Shown: positions 21,837 to 31,194, counted from the stretch's first letter. The stretch: 64,000 nucleotides of DNA from Clostridiales bacterium (GCA_019415945.1 DXYF01000018.1:1-64000); one strand, 5' to 3'. Notes: generated by a model not told the origin, from the letters alone. Made by a program: numbers and translations.

Positions 21837-22730
21837 ATGATTAACTACAATGTATTGCCTGATTGCCGTGCAAGAGAAAAGATTATTGATGCAATTTGCA
21901 ATAAATATGATTTTGTAAAACGCCGATGTATCGGAAAAAGCTTGTGCGGCAGATACATAGAAGCTCTGCATATAGGAAACACAAAAAACCGCGTGCTTTA
22001 CTGCGGCGGATTTCACGGTTCCGAATATCAAACTGTACTTGCACTCCTTAAATTCCTTGAAGAATGCTGCGAATCAATAAAAAAAGGCACATCCGTAGGC
22101 GGCCACGGAGTGGGAGAGCGGTTGAGAATAAGGGGATTAACCGTAGTGCCCTGTGTAAATCCCGACGGTGTTGAAATTGCCCTTAACGGCAGCGAAACTG
22201 CACATAGCTTCAAACGCCTTGTTGACGATGCGTCCGATAATATTCACAAGTGGCAGGCAAACGCAAGAGGCGTTGACATAAATCATAACTTTAATGCAGG
22301 CTGGTGTGAGCTGAAAAGGCGTGAAATAGACAGGAATATAGTAAGTCCCGCATCAACCCGTTTCGGCGGCAACTGCCCCGAAAGTGAGCCGGAGACCCGT
22401 GCGGTTACGGGTTTGTGCAGAAAAATTAATTTTGAAAGAGCGATTGCGTTGCACAGCCAGGGCAGAGAGATTTACTGTTCGTTCGGAAAACACACTCCTA
22501 TGCTTAGCTTTCGTCTGGCGTCTATGCTGTCGCAGGTAAGCGGATACAACATAGCTTTCCCCGAAGATATTGCAACGGGGGGCGGATTTAAGGATTGGTT
22601 TATCGAGTATTTTCACCGTCCTGCACTCACAGTTGAAATGGGGCTCGGTGAAAATCCTCTGCCGCTTTCCGATTTTGAATCCGAATACAAAATACTCAGA
22701 AAAATACTGAGTTTAGGGGTTTCGGTTTAG
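21837..22730 (+). CDS. M14-family zinc carboxypeptidase
   Basis: A 297-residue zinc peptidase of the M14 type, closest in style to gamma-D-glutamyl-meso-diaminopimelate peptidases. Zinc ligands are visible in GGFHGSE (HxxE) and the later ALHSQG histidine; the substrate-binding NHNFNAGW segment and a C-terminal catalytic Glu in TVEMGLGENPL are present. There is no signal peptide and no LysM or SH3 domain, so it may act on muropeptides in the cytoplasm (recycling) rather than on intact wall; that is inference. AAGGAAAGGA precedes the ATG. Confidence 0.85.
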   Translation: MINYNVLPDCRAREKIIDAICNKYDFVKRRCIGKSLCGRYIEALHIGNTKNRVLYCGGFHGSEYQTVLALLKFLEECCESIKKGTSVGGHGVGERLRIRGLTVVPCVNPDGVEIALNGSETAHSFKRLVDDASDNIHKWQANARGVDINHNFNAGWCELKRREIDRNIVSPASTRFGGNCPESEPETRAVTGLCRKINFERAIALHSQGREIYCSFGKHTPMLSFRLASMLSQVSGYNIAFPEDIATGGGFKDWFIEYFHRPALTVEMGLGENPLPLSDFESEYKILRKILSLGVSV

Positions 22731-22764
22731 TATATTCAAATTAAAATTTAAAAAATCATTGAAA

Positions 22765-22800
22765 CTAAAGGGTAACCGCCGGTTACCCTTTAGTTTTTTT
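22765..22800. terminator. Terminator after the carboxypeptidase
   Basis: CTAAAGGGTAACC (22765-22777), loop GCC, GGTTACCCTTTAG (22781-22793), then seven T. A perfect 13-bp stem; A-rich flanks may allow it to act in both directions. Confidence 0.92.
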
Positions 22801-22802
22801 AA

Positions 22803-22895
22803 AATTTATAGGAAATTGCGGAAAATGGTCGGGCAAAGAAGGCTTGATAATATTAACCTGTCTGCTCGAATGCGTTTCGAGACACTCGACTTTTT
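22803..22895 (+). repeat. Dispersed 94-bp repeat, copy 1
   Basis: About 93 bases beginning AATTTATAGGAAATTGC, with an internal GGTCGGGCAAAGAAGGCTTG block and a CCTGTCTGCTCGAA block, ending in the hairpin TCGAG-ACA-CTCGA plus CTTTTT. It is the first of two tandem direct copies; a third lies inverted at 49187-49280. Confidence 0.85.
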
Positions 22896-22990
22896 AATTT
22901 ATAGGAAATTGCACGAAAACGGTCGGGCAAAGAAGGCTTGATAATATCAACCTGTCTGCTCGAATTGTGTGTCGAGACACTCGACTTTTT
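22896..22990 (+). repeat. Dispersed 94-bp repeat, copy 2
   Basis: Direct tandem copy of 22803-22895 with few differences. It ends in a perfect GTCGAG (22971-22976), ACA, CTCGAC (22980-22985) hairpin and TTTTT. Its last bases overlap the stop codon of asnB, which runs in on the other strand. Confidence 0.85.
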
Positions 22991-25265
22991 ATTTATCTTC
23001 GTCTTCAAAAAAGCTTATTGAGCTTAGAGCTTCGTCAACAGCTTCGTCCGAAATTACATTAGGCTCGTCAAGATATTTTGAGCGTTTTTCAATACTCTCA
23101 ATAGCCATTTGTACCTGTTCCTGAGGTGTTTTCGGCTTTTTGGGAGCTTCGTAAATTTCATCATCCTGAGGATTGGAAATGTTAACATATTCTTCCTTTT
23201 CCTGTTCAACAGGAGCCGGTTCGTCATCATCTTCTACAATGGCAGGCTCATTTCCGTCATCAGGTGTTTTTTCATCATTTTCCGAATTAAAGTCGGGTGC
23301 GTCATATTCCTCGTTTACAGATTCTGCCGCAGCCATTATTACCTCACCCGGGGCGTCAATCTGCTTGTCACGCCTTGCTTCGGCAATAGCTTTCAGCTCA
23401 TCAAGATGATTTACGGGTTTTTCAACTTTATTAGAGCTTTCGTCAAAGTAGATGTCGTACCATACAAGGAACACATAAACAGTCCACACTCGTCTGCTGT
23501 TGTCTTCCTTGCCGCTGAAATGTTCGTCAAGCCATGCTACAAGAGCATCGGTGTTAAAGAACTTTTGGGCAGTTTTGCCTGTGAATTTTTTCTTTACTAC
23601 ATTGTAGTATTTTTCATCTCTTAGCCACACTCTTGTGGGAACGGGGAATCCGAGCTTTTCTTTTTCTGCCGTTCTTTCGGGCATATGGCGAAGTGCTGCT
23701 TTTCTCATGGCATACTTCGTATTAAGCTTGTTGCATCTGAGCCTTGTAGGAAGCGTTGACGCAACCTTGAAAACCTCTTTGTCAAGAAACGGCACACGAA
23801 GCTCAAGCGAGTTTGCCATGCTCATTCGGTCAGCCTTTAAAAGTATATCTCCTACCATCCACATATTAATGTCGAGATACTGCATTTTGGTAACATCATC
23901 GTACTTTCGGCAGCGATAATAATACTTCCTTGTGTAGTCCTGAGGACGGGTGGCTATTGAAGGATCCTTTAGGAGAGCTTTTTTCTGATTATAATCATAC
24001 ATAAACGCGTTGCCTATATAGCGTTCCTCAAGCGGATCGCAGGCACGGATAAGATAATCTCTGCCCTTGATGTCGGGAAGCTTGCGGCAAATTGCCCTGA
24101 TTGCTTTTCTTATGCAGTGCGGAACGATTTTTTGATACAGCTTAAAAACTCTCGGGTCATTGTAGCAGGTGTATCCGCCGAACAGTTCGTCTGCACCTTC
24201 TCCGGACAGAACAACCTTTACATATTGGCTTGCAAGTCGGGATACAAAATAAAGTGCAATGCACGACGGGTCTGCAAGAGGCTGATCCATATGATACTGA
24301 ACGGTTGATACGGCATCCCAAAACTCTTCGCTCGAAATAAGATGAGTGTGATGTTCAACGCCGATTTCTTCGCTCAATGCCTTAGCCCAGCTTATTTCGT
24401 TGTACTTTTCTCCGAAGTCAAATCCTACGGTAAATGTCTTTTGATCGGCAAAATATGTTGAAACATAGCTTGAGTCAACGCCGCTTGATAAAAAGCATCC
24501 AACCTCTACATCGGCAATTTTATGGGCGTTTACCGAGTTTTCAAAAACCTTTTCAATATCGTCTACAGCCTGCTTTTCACTCATCTGCTCGTTAGGAGTA
24601 AAGCGTGGCTCAAAGTAGCGTGTTGTTTCGATTACACCGTCACGAAACCACAGGTAGTGTCCCGGCATAAGGCAGTAAACTCCTTCAAAAAATGTTTCGG
24701 GAGGTACTGCGTACTGGAATGAAAGGTAGGTATCAAGTGCTTTTGTGTTAAATTTTTTTTCAAAATTCGGATGCTCAAGAATACTTTTAATTTCACTTGC
24801 GTAAACGAAATCTTCGCCTATCATCGTATAATTCATGGGCTTAATTCCGAAAAAGTCACGGGCTATGAAAATAGACCTGTCCTTTGTGTTGTAAATTGCA
24901 AAGCCAAACATACCTCTAAGCTTTGGAAGAAGATCTTCTTTCCATTCCTCAAATCCGTGTATAAGCACCTCGCTGTCGGTATCGGTAGAAAATTTATGAC
25001 CTTTCTGTATAAGAACTTTGCGAAGTTCCCTGTAGTTGTATATTTCTCCGTTAAATGTGAGTACAAGCGACTTGTCTTCGTTGTAGATGGGCTGATGTCC
25101 CGCTTCAAGATCGATAATCGAAAGCCGTCTGAAACCCATGGAAATATAATCATCGGTAAATATACCGTCGGAATCCGGACCCCTGTGGGTAATGACCTCG
25201 GTCATATTTTTAATTACATCATCGCGGTTAACAATTTGTCCCGTAAATCCGCAAATACCACACAT
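22989..25265 (-). CDS. asnB: Asparagine synthetase (glutamine-hydrolysing), extended C terminus
   Basis: Converts aspartate, glutamine and ATP to asparagine. The 758-residue protein starts MCGICGF, so Cys2 is the glutaminase nucleophile after Met removal. The N-terminal class II amidotransferase domain (about 1-200) is followed by the synthetase domain with the ATP-binding SSGVDSSYV and SGEGADELFGGY motifs. The catalytic part ends near residue 605. About 150 further residues are acidic and low in complexity (Asp, Glu, Pro, Asn) and look disordered, ending in a short helical segment; AsnB proteins normally stop at about 610-630. GAAAGGGG precedes the ATG. Confidence 0.95.
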   Translation of the reverse strand: MCGICGFTGQIVNRDDVIKNMTEVITHRGPDSDGIFTDDYISMGFRRLSIIDLEAGHQPIYNEDKSLVLTFNGEIYNYRELRKVLIQKGHKFSTDTDSEVLIHGFEEWKEDLLPKLRGMFGFAIYNTKDRSIFIARDFFGIKPMNYTMIGEDFVYASEIKSILEHPNFEKKFNTKALDTYLSFQYAVPPETFFEGVYCLMPGHYLWFRDGVIETTRYFEPRFTPNEQMSEKQAVDDIEKVFENSVNAHKIADVEVGCFLSSGVDSSYVSTYFADQKTFTVGFDFGEKYNEISWAKALSEEIGVEHHTHLISSEEFWDAVSTVQYHMDQPLADPSCIALYFVSRLASQYVKVVLSGEGADELFGGYTCYNDPRVFKLYQKIVPHCIRKAIRAICRKLPDIKGRDYLIRACDPLEERYIGNAFMYDYNQKKALLKDPSIATRPQDYTRKYYYRCRKYDDVTKMQYLDINMWMVGDILLKADRMSMANSLELRVPFLDKEVFKVASTLPTRLRCNKLNTKYAMRKAALRHMPERTAEKEKLGFPVPTRVWLRDEKYYNVVKKKFTGKTAQKFFNTDALVAWLDEHFSGKEDNSRRVWTVYVFLVWYDIYFDESSNKVEKPVNHLDELKAIAEARRDKQIDAPGEVIMAAAESVNEEYDAPDFNSENDEKTPDDGNEPAIVEDDDEPAPVEQEKEEYVNISNPQDDEIYEAPKKPKTPQEQVQMAIESIEKRSKYLDEPNVISDEAVDEALSSISFFEDEDK

Positions 25266-25342
25266 ACAAGATAACCCCTTTCAAAGGTGTGTTTATGCTA
25301 ATTCGTTTTAGTTTACATTTTAAGTATACATCTTATCAATAC

Positions 25343-25371
25343 ATTTTATCATAATAAGCGGATAAATTCAA
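25343..25371 (-). promoter_or_regulatory. Promoter of asnB
   Basis: On the minus strand: TTGAAT (25371-25366), 17-base spacer ending in an extended TG, TAAAAT (25348-25343). Confidence 0.65.
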
Positions 25372-25434
25372 CACTACATAAAGTTTATTTTCCAAATAAA
25401 GCATCACACAAATATTACAGTTATATAAAAAATA

Positions 25435-25463
25435 TTGAATGTTTTTTTGAAATAATATATACT
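25435..25463 (+). promoter_or_regulatory. Promoter of the DUF554 gene
   Basis: TTGAAT (25435-25440), 17-base spacer, TATACT (25458-25463). Divergent from the asnB promoter. Confidence 0.6.
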
Positions 25464-25489
25464 GAAAGAAGCGAAATACAAAGAATGGA

Positions 25490-26209
25490 ATGGTAAAAAT
25501 GTACGGTTTAGTCGGAACGCTTGTAAATACGGCTACGGTGCTGCTGGGGGCTGTAATCGGCATAGTATTTAAAAAAGGTATTCCTAAGCGTGTAAGCGGC
25601 TCGGTTTTTAAGGCACTCGGTCTTATAACTGCCTTTATCGGCATATCGGGCTGCCTTTGCGGTGAAAACACTTTGGTTGCAGTCATTTCTATGATTGTCG
25701 GAACGCTTTTGGGTGAGCTTGTCGATTTGGACAAGCGTGTAAATAATGTAGGAAAGTTTATTGAAAGAAAAGTAAGCCGCGGTGATGAAAACTCAACTGT
25801 GACACAGGGGTTTGTGTCATCAAGCCTGCTTTTTTGCGTAGGTGCAATGACGATTGTCGGTTCTCTTCAGGCGGGTCTTGAGGGAGATTGCTCGGTGCTG
25901 TTTACAAAGTCCGCAATGGATTTTTGTTCAAGCATAATTTTTGCAAGTACACTCGGAGTGGGCGTGCTGTTTTCTGCGATTTTTGTGCTGGTGTATCAGG
26001 GACTTATTACCGTTTTGGCAGGCTTTGTTGCACCTGTTCTTACAACTGCGGTTGTAAATGAGATGAACTGCGTGGGTTATGTCATAATTATCGGACTTGC
26101 ACTTAATATCTTGGGTATTACAAAGCTCAAGGTTATGAATATGGTGCCGGCAATTTTTCTTCCTATTGCCGTTGTTCCTCTTTATGATTTAATTTCAGGC
26201 GTAATATAG
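25490..26209 (+). CDS. DUF554 family membrane protein
   Basis: A 239-residue protein with 6-7 hydrophobic helices, matching the DUF554 (YdfK-like) family: an N-terminal GTLVNTATVLLGAVIG motif, a central FCVGAMTIVGSLQAGLEGD segment and a Gly-rich C terminus. Its transport or other role is not established. The start is uncertain: ATG 25490 and ATG 25499 both lack a good ribosome binding site. Alone between divergent asnB and the GH31 gene. Confidence 0.82.
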   Translation: MVKMYGLVGTLVNTATVLLGAVIGIVFKKGIPKRVSGSVFKALGLITAFIGISGCLCGENTLVAVISMIVGTLLGELVDLDKRVNNVGKFIERKVSRGDENSTVTQGFVSSSLLFCVGAMTIVGSLQAGLEGDCSVLFTKSAMDFCSSIIFASTLGVGVLFSAIFVLVYQGLITVLAGFVAPVLTTAVVNEMNCVGYVIIIGLALNILGITKLKVMNMVPAIFLPIAVVPLYDLISGVI

Positions 26210-26332
26210 TTACATATTTTGCGATAAATAAAAATATATTACCATAAAAAGTCTAAAATATTATACAATTAATGAGTTTAAAAATATAAAATATAAATAT
26301 ATTAAAACTGATTTAACAGGAGGAGCGGCAAA

Positions 26333-28237
26333 ATGATAAATAAGTTTACCTTTGGTACACCTATTTGCACGGAGGCAGTTGTTAAAAGCTTTGATTTGTC
26401 GGACAATAAGGATTTTCCTTTTTCAAGCAGAGAGGAAAACGGCAAATTTATTCTTGAGTTTGATATGACTGACAACGACATTATCTACGGACTGGGTGAA
26501 GCACCGAGAGGAATTAACAAGCGTGGCTGGGTGTACGAGAGCTTTTGCAGCGACGACCCTTTTCACACCGAAACAAAATCATCTCTGTATGCGGCACATA
26601 ACTTTTTGATGCTTTCGGGTAGTGACTGTTTCGGAATGTTTATTGATTTTCCCGCAAAAATACGCTGGGACATCGGCTATACATCTAAAAACAAAACGGT
26701 TATAACGATAGACGGAACTGATTTTGATTTTTATTATATCAAGGGAGAAAAACCGATTGAAATAGTCAAGGAATTTCGCAGTGCCATAGGCAAAAGCTAC
26801 ATTCCTCCTTTCTGGGCTTTCGGTTATCAGCAGAGCCGCTGGAGCTATCCCGATACTGCGGCTGTTGACGGTGTTATAAGCGGTTATGACAACGCAGGTA
26901 TTCCGCTTGACTGCGTATATCTCGATATAGACTATATGGAACGCTACAAGGATTTTACCGTTGATGAAAAGAAGTTCCCTGATTTTGCAAAGTATGTTGC
27001 AGAGAAGCGTAAGCAGGGAATACACCTTATTCCCATTATTGACGCAGGTGTCAAAAAAGAGGACGGCTACAGCGTTTATGAAGAGGGAAGAGATAACGGA
27101 TATTTTTGCAAAAATGAGGACGGAACCGACTTTGAGGGCGGCGTATGGCCGGGAATAGTAGGCTTTCCCGATTTTCTCCGCAAGGATGTGCGTGAGTGGT
27201 TCGGCTCAAAATACAAAGTTTTGACGGACGCAGGCATTGACGGATTTTGGAACGATATGAACGAGCCCGCAATTTTTTATTCGGTAAAAGGACTCAACGA
27301 GGCAATGGAAAAGCTGAGTTCGCTTAAAGGAAAAAATCTTGACCTTTCGGAATTTTTCAGTATGAAAGACACTTTGCTCGGACTTTCCAACAGCCCCAAG
27401 GATTATTCAAGCATCTACCACACGGTAGACGGCAAGCAGGTATGTCATGACCGTGTGCACAATATATACGGTGCGAATATGACAAAGGCGGCAGGAGAAT
27501 ATTTTGCCAAAGAATTCGGAGAAGAGAAAATTCTAATGTTCTCCCGTGCTTCATACATAGGAGCTCACCGTTCAAGCGGAATTTGGTTCGGCGATAATCA
27601 TTCGTGGTGGTCGCATATTCTGCTCAATCTCAAAATGCTTCCGTCGGCTAATATGTGCGGATTCCTTTACTGCGGTGCAGATCTCGGCGGCTTTAACGAA
27701 AACGCAACCCGTGACCTTGTGCTTAGATTTCTTGCCCTCGGCGTGTTTACTCCGCTTATGCGAAATCATGCCGCATTGGGTACAAGAAATCAGGAATGTT
27801 ACAATTTTGAGGATTGCGAAGATTTTAAAGACATTATCGAGGCTCGCTATCGCCTGATTCCTTATCTTTACAGCACTTTCCGCAATGCAAGCGAGAATAA
27901 CGATATGATTTTCAGACCGCTTTCGTTTGATTATCCCGATGATAAAATCGCCCGTGAGTGCGAAACCCAGCTTATGCTCGGAGATGAATGTATGATTTGT
28001 CCCGTATATGAGCAGAATGTCAGCGGAAGATATGTTTATTTGCCTGAGGACATGACTTTTGTAAAGCTAAGCGGAACAAGTGTAAAAACAGAAAAAATGA
28101 CAAAAGGTATGCATTACATTGACATCGCACTAAATGAAGTACCTTTGTTTATAAAAAGCGGCAAAAAGATTCCGCTTTGCAAGCCTGCGATGCGTACATC
28201 ACAGCTTGATACGGATAATCTTGAATATATCGGCTGA
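26333..28237 (+). CDS. Glycoside hydrolase family 31 (alpha-glucosidase-like)
   Basis: A 634-residue cytoplasmic glycosidase of family 31, which contains alpha-glucosidases, alpha-xylosidases and related enzymes. The nucleophile motif DGFWNDMNEPAIF is clear (about residues 303-315), with QSRWSYP upstream and SRASYIGAHRSSGIWFGDN carrying the probable acid/base aspartate near residue 420. It lacks a signal peptide, and is shorter than the 700-800 residues usual for the family because the distal C-terminal beta-sandwich is reduced. Substrate cannot be read from sequence; starch- or glycogen-derived oligosaccharides are a reasonable guess. ACAGGAGGAG precedes the ATG. No transporter is adjacent. 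Confidence 0.92.
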   Translation: MINKFTFGTPICTEAVVKSFDLSDNKDFPFSSREENGKFILEFDMTDNDIIYGLGEAPRGINKRGWVYESFCSDDPFHTETKSSLYAAHNFLMLSGSDCFGMFIDFPAKIRWDIGYTSKNKTVITIDGTDFDFYYIKGEKPIEIVKEFRSAIGKSYIPPFWAFGYQQSRWSYPDTAAVDGVISGYDNAGIPLDCVYLDIDYMERYKDFTVDEKKFPDFAKYVAEKRKQGIHLIPIIDAGVKKEDGYSVYEEGRDNGYFCKNEDGTDFEGGVWPGIVGFPDFLRKDVREWFGSKYKVLTDAGIDGFWNDMNEPAIFYSVKGLNEAMEKLSSLKGKNLDLSEFFSMKDTLLGLSNSPKDYSSIYHTVDGKQVCHDRVHNIYGANMTKAAGEYFAKEFGEEKILMFSRASYIGAHRSSGIWFGDNHSWWSHILLNLKMLPSANMCGFLYCGADLGGFNENATRDLVLRFLALGVFTPLMRNHAALGTRNQECYNFEDCEDFKDIIEARYRLIPYLYSTFRNASENNDMIFRPLSFDYPDDKIARECETQLMLGDECMICPVYEQNVSGRYVYLPEDMTFVKLSGTSVKTEKMTKGMHYIDIALNEVPLFIKSGKKIPLCKPAMRTSQLDTDNLEYIG

Positions 28238-28277
28238 TAATGAAGGATTGTTTGTCTTAAATAAAAACGAGTGACAA

Positions 28278-28309
28278 AACCGCCTGTCGAACTTGATCGA
28301 CAGGCGGTT
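28278..28309. terminator. Bidirectional terminator between GH31 and the XRE gene
   Basis: AACCGCCTGTCGA (28278-28290) with TCGACAGGCGGTT (28297-28309), loop ACTTGA. Serves the convergent genes on both sides. Confidence 0.85.
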
Positions 28310-28384
28310 CATTGTTTAAATCATATTTTAAAAAGATATCACATAGCAAAAAACAGATATTCCAACTCTTGCAGGTGTGTTTTA

Positions 28385-29287
28385 TCATTCACTTTCACTG
28401 CATGCGGATTGCTCGCAGTCATCTCCGAAAAATGAGCAAATCCAATAGTATATCGGGATTGTGAGAAACACAAGCCAGCCCAGTGCCCATCCGCCGCATA
28501 CATTAAAATAACCGAAAAGTATGTATGCGATTGCTACGAGTACAGGATATGCAAAATGGCTTGCTTTACGCTTGTATATTGCATCAACAAGGGTGTAGTA
28601 AAGTGGAATAGTGAGAAAAACTATCCAGCTCAGCGACCAGCCGAACGCGACTGAGCTTGTGCCCCAAATAATAAAAGCAATTAAAGTGACCAGTGGAAAA
28701 GGAAACTTGTGCCAAAAGGTTTTTTTCTCCTTTGTGCCATACTTTTTAATAATATCCTCATCAGCATAAACATTGCCGTTTTCATCCGTATAAACATGAT
28801 CTTTGCCGCCGTCCTCAACATGAATGCCCTTCCAGCCGACATCGACCTTTGCTCCGTATCTGTCACGGACATGTATGCCGTCTTTCCAATTAATGTGTAC
28901 CTGGTCGCCGTCCTTTGAATCGACATGCAATCCGTTTTTAAACGATACATTGTCTGCCTTTTGATACTTTGTTTCGCTTTCGCAATTCGAGTCACACGAA
29001 AAGCTGTTGCCGTGTTTTTGATCCTTATCTTCTTGTGGGTCAAAATCATTTTGGAGAACATTATCATCTGCCGTTTTTTTTGCGTCACTGCCTTTCAGAA
29101 GTTCATCAAGCGACACGCCGTAGATTTCTGCGAGAAGAATAAGATTATCGGTATCGGGAGATGCTTCGGCACGCTCCCATTTTGAAACTGCCTGTCGGCT
29201 CACACCGATTTTTTCGGCGAGAGCCTCCTGACTTAGGTTATGCTTTTTTCTGTACTGTAATAATCTGTTGGCTGTTTCTATATTCAT
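28385..29287 (-). CDS. Membrane-anchored XRE-type regulator
   Basis: A 300-residue protein. The N-terminal Cro/C1-type helix-turn-helix (about 1-65) includes LSQEALAEKIGVSRQAVSKW. A middle region (about 110-185) contains repeated short DG-x-HV units (GLHVDSKDG, GIHVRDRYG, GIHVEDGGKD), suggesting a small beta repeat. The C terminus has four hydrophobic helices in two similar pairs, each with a W-x-L-x-W-(I/L)-VFLTIPIYY-like motif, ending in an acidic Cys-containing tail. A DNA-binding domain tethered to the membrane suggests sensing of an envelope signal; target unknown. GAGGAGGG precedes the ATG. Confidence 0.85.
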   Translation of the reverse strand: MNIETANRLLQYRKKHNLSQEALAEKIGVSRQAVSKWERAEASPDTDNLILLAEIYGVSLDELLKGSDAKKTADDNVLQNDFDPQEDKDQKHGNSFSCDSNCESETKYQKADNVSFKNGLHVDSKDGDQVHINWKDGIHVRDRYGAKVDVGWKGIHVEDGGKDHVYTDENGNVYADEDIIKKYGTKEKKTFWHKFPFPLVTLIAFIIWGTSSVAFGWSLSWIVFLTIPLYYTLVDAIYKRKASHFAYPVLVAIAYILFGYFNVCGGWALGWLVFLTIPIYYWICSFFGDDCEQSACSESE

Positions 29288-29416
29288 AATAATAGCCCTC
29301 CTCGTTTATTTGCTGAGCTTATTATATCGTGAAACAGATATTTTTAGCCATACATTTCGGTTTTCATTGCCGCAACCATCGGTTGCACACGCAGTTGCAC
29401 GGGAATTTTCTATAAA

Positions 29417-30919
29417 TCAGACTTCAAGACCGCTTGTTGTTTTTAAAAATTCATAGAGTTTACTGTAAATCAAATCAACTCCGCCCACGCTGTCGCTTTC
29501 TATGTTGAGCGGCATGATCGGGTCGTGGACAGACAGGCGAAGCAAAAACCAACCGTCGCCGTTTTCTTTGTCAAACGAAACTCTTATGCCCTCACGATTA
29601 TCGTCGGCAACTTGCCAGCCGTTTTGTTTTTCGGCATATGCGGTGAGGTCGGAAATGATTTTTTCTCCGCAGGCTCTAAAGTCCTTTTCGGTAATCTTAA
29701 AACGAATTTCTTTGCTCTCTACAGGTTCTTTTAGCTGTGAAGTAAGTTCATCAAGCTCTTTGCCCTGACCGCGAAGCTGAGCCATTTTGATGATTATTTT
29801 TGTGCAGAGATATGCACCGTCGTCAAGAAAATAGTTTTCACGCATTGCGGCGTGTCCCGATGTTTCAATAGCAAGGGGACAGTTAATACCCTGATTATTA
29901 AGCTCTATTGCCTTGTCGATGACATTCTTGTATCCTCTGCGGTAACGGTAATGCTTTCCGCCGAGTGTGTTTTCTATAAAATCCTTTAGTCCGCTTGATG
30001 TGATGGAATCCGTAACGACGGTTCCGCCGTCGTTGCCCTCAAGTGCAATGGCAGCGGCGACAGCAACAAGTCTGTTGCGGTTAATTTCGTTGCCCTTTGA
30101 GTCAACTGCACCGCCTCTGTCAACATCGGTGTCGAAAATCACGCCCAAGTCGGCTTTGCTTTCTTTTACCGCCTCGCAGATTGAAGCCATTGCCGTTGAA
30201 TCTTCGGGGTTAGGAACATGGTTAGGAAACATACCGTCAGGGTCAAGATAACGGCTGCCCTCGGTGTCCGCTCCCAAAACGGCAAGCACCTTGTCTGCAT
30301 AAAATCCGCCTGCACCGTTTCCTGCGTCAACAACAATCTTAAATCCTTTGAGCGGATGTTCATAATCCTCGGCATTTACTTCTTTTTTGATTTTTTCGCA
30401 GAGTCCTTTTGCGTAGTTGCTCATATAATCAATCTCTGTGATTGAGCCTGTGTCAGCGGGAGCGGGGTGTTCACCGTTTTGTGCGTATGTGAGTATTTCC
30501 TCAATATCAGATCCCTCAAGACCGCCCTGACGGGTGAAGAATTTTAAACCGTTGCGGTTAAACGGGTGGTGGCTTGCAGTAATCTGTAAAGCTCCGTCGC
30601 AATTAAGGTCAACGGTCGTCATAAACATTGACGGAGTAGAGGCAAGACCGCAGCTAAGCACTCTTGCACCGCAGGCTTTAAATTGTTTTGTTGTAATTTC
30701 CATTATATGCGGACCTGAAATTCTGCTGTCCCGTCCGACGGAAATTGTAAGCTCATTTGCAGGTTTCCCCGTTTTTTGGGACAGCCATAGAACAAAACCG
30801 TCTGCCATGGCGGCTACAGCTTCATCAGTAAGATTTACGCTTTGACCCTCAACGCCCTCGCTTGCAACCCCCCTTATGTCCGTTCCGCTTTTGAATTGTT
30901 TATAAAAATCATTGAGCAT
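29417..30919 (-). CDS. Phosphomannomutase / phosphoglucomutase
   Basis: Alpha-D-phosphohexomutase, 500 residues, interconverting hexose 1- and 6-phosphates for sugar nucleotide synthesis. The phosphoserine loop reads TASHHPFNRNGLK (TASHNP is the common form), the Mg2+ site is DTDVDRGG (DGDGDR in many relatives), and the sugar-binding loop is IETSGHAAMRENYF. A C-terminal phosphate-binding domain with NREGIRVSF is present. The motifs are complete enough to expect activity; mannose or glucose preference cannot be decided. It has its own promoter and no operon partner. Confidence 0.9.
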   Translation of the reverse strand: MLNDFYKQFKSGTDIRGVASEGVEGQSVNLTDEAVAAMADGFVLWLSQKTGKPANELTISVGRDSRISGPHIMEITTKQFKACGARVLSCGLASTPSMFMTTVDLNCDGALQITASHHPFNRNGLKFFTRQGGLEGSDIEEILTYAQNGEHPAPADTGSITEIDYMSNYAKGLCEKIKKEVNAEDYEHPLKGFKIVVDAGNGAGGFYADKVLAVLGADTEGSRYLDPDGMFPNHVPNPEDSTAMASICEAVKESKADLGVIFDTDVDRGGAVDSKGNEINRNRLVAVAAAIALEGNDGGTVVTDSITSSGLKDFIENTLGGKHYRYRRGYKNVIDKAIELNNQGINCPLAIETSGHAAMRENYFLDDGAYLCTKIIIKMAQLRGQGKELDELTSQLKEPVESKEIRFKITEKDFRACGEKIISDLTAYAEKQNGWQVADDNREGIRVSFDKENGDGWFLLRLSVHDPIMPLNIESDSVGGVDLIYSKLYEFLKTTSGLEV

Positions 30920-30952
30920 ATGTTTCGTCCTTTCTGTTTATCCGTTGTTAGT

Positions 30953-30981
30953 ATTATAACGCATACACCCCAAAATCACAA
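30953..30981 (-). promoter_or_regulatory. Promoter of the phosphohexomutase gene
   Basis: Minus strand: TTGTGA (30981-30976), 17-base spacer, TATAAT (30958-30953). Confidence 0.6.
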
Positions 30982-31194
30982 TACACCTAAAATGCAAGTT
31001 TGTAAATAATTGGATTTTTTTATTGCGAAAAAGGAAATAAGTTGTTAAAACTGACGAAAGAGCAGCCGGAATATTGTCGAATTGTAAATTGCATTAAGGT
31101 GTTATTAGTGCAAGTTAAATAAAAAACTAATCTAAATTTTAGGTATAATTGACATATAAAAGTGCAAATAAACAAAAACCAAGTTAAAAAATTG

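Noticed and set aside
22731..22988. CRISPR array from the tandem repeats
   Set aside because: Only two direct copies of ~94 bp with no spacers and no cas genes.
29343..29400. GCAACC/GGTTGC stem and GTTGCAC repeats after the phosphohexomutase gene as a terminator
   Set aside because: Only 6 bp and no U tract on the minus strand.
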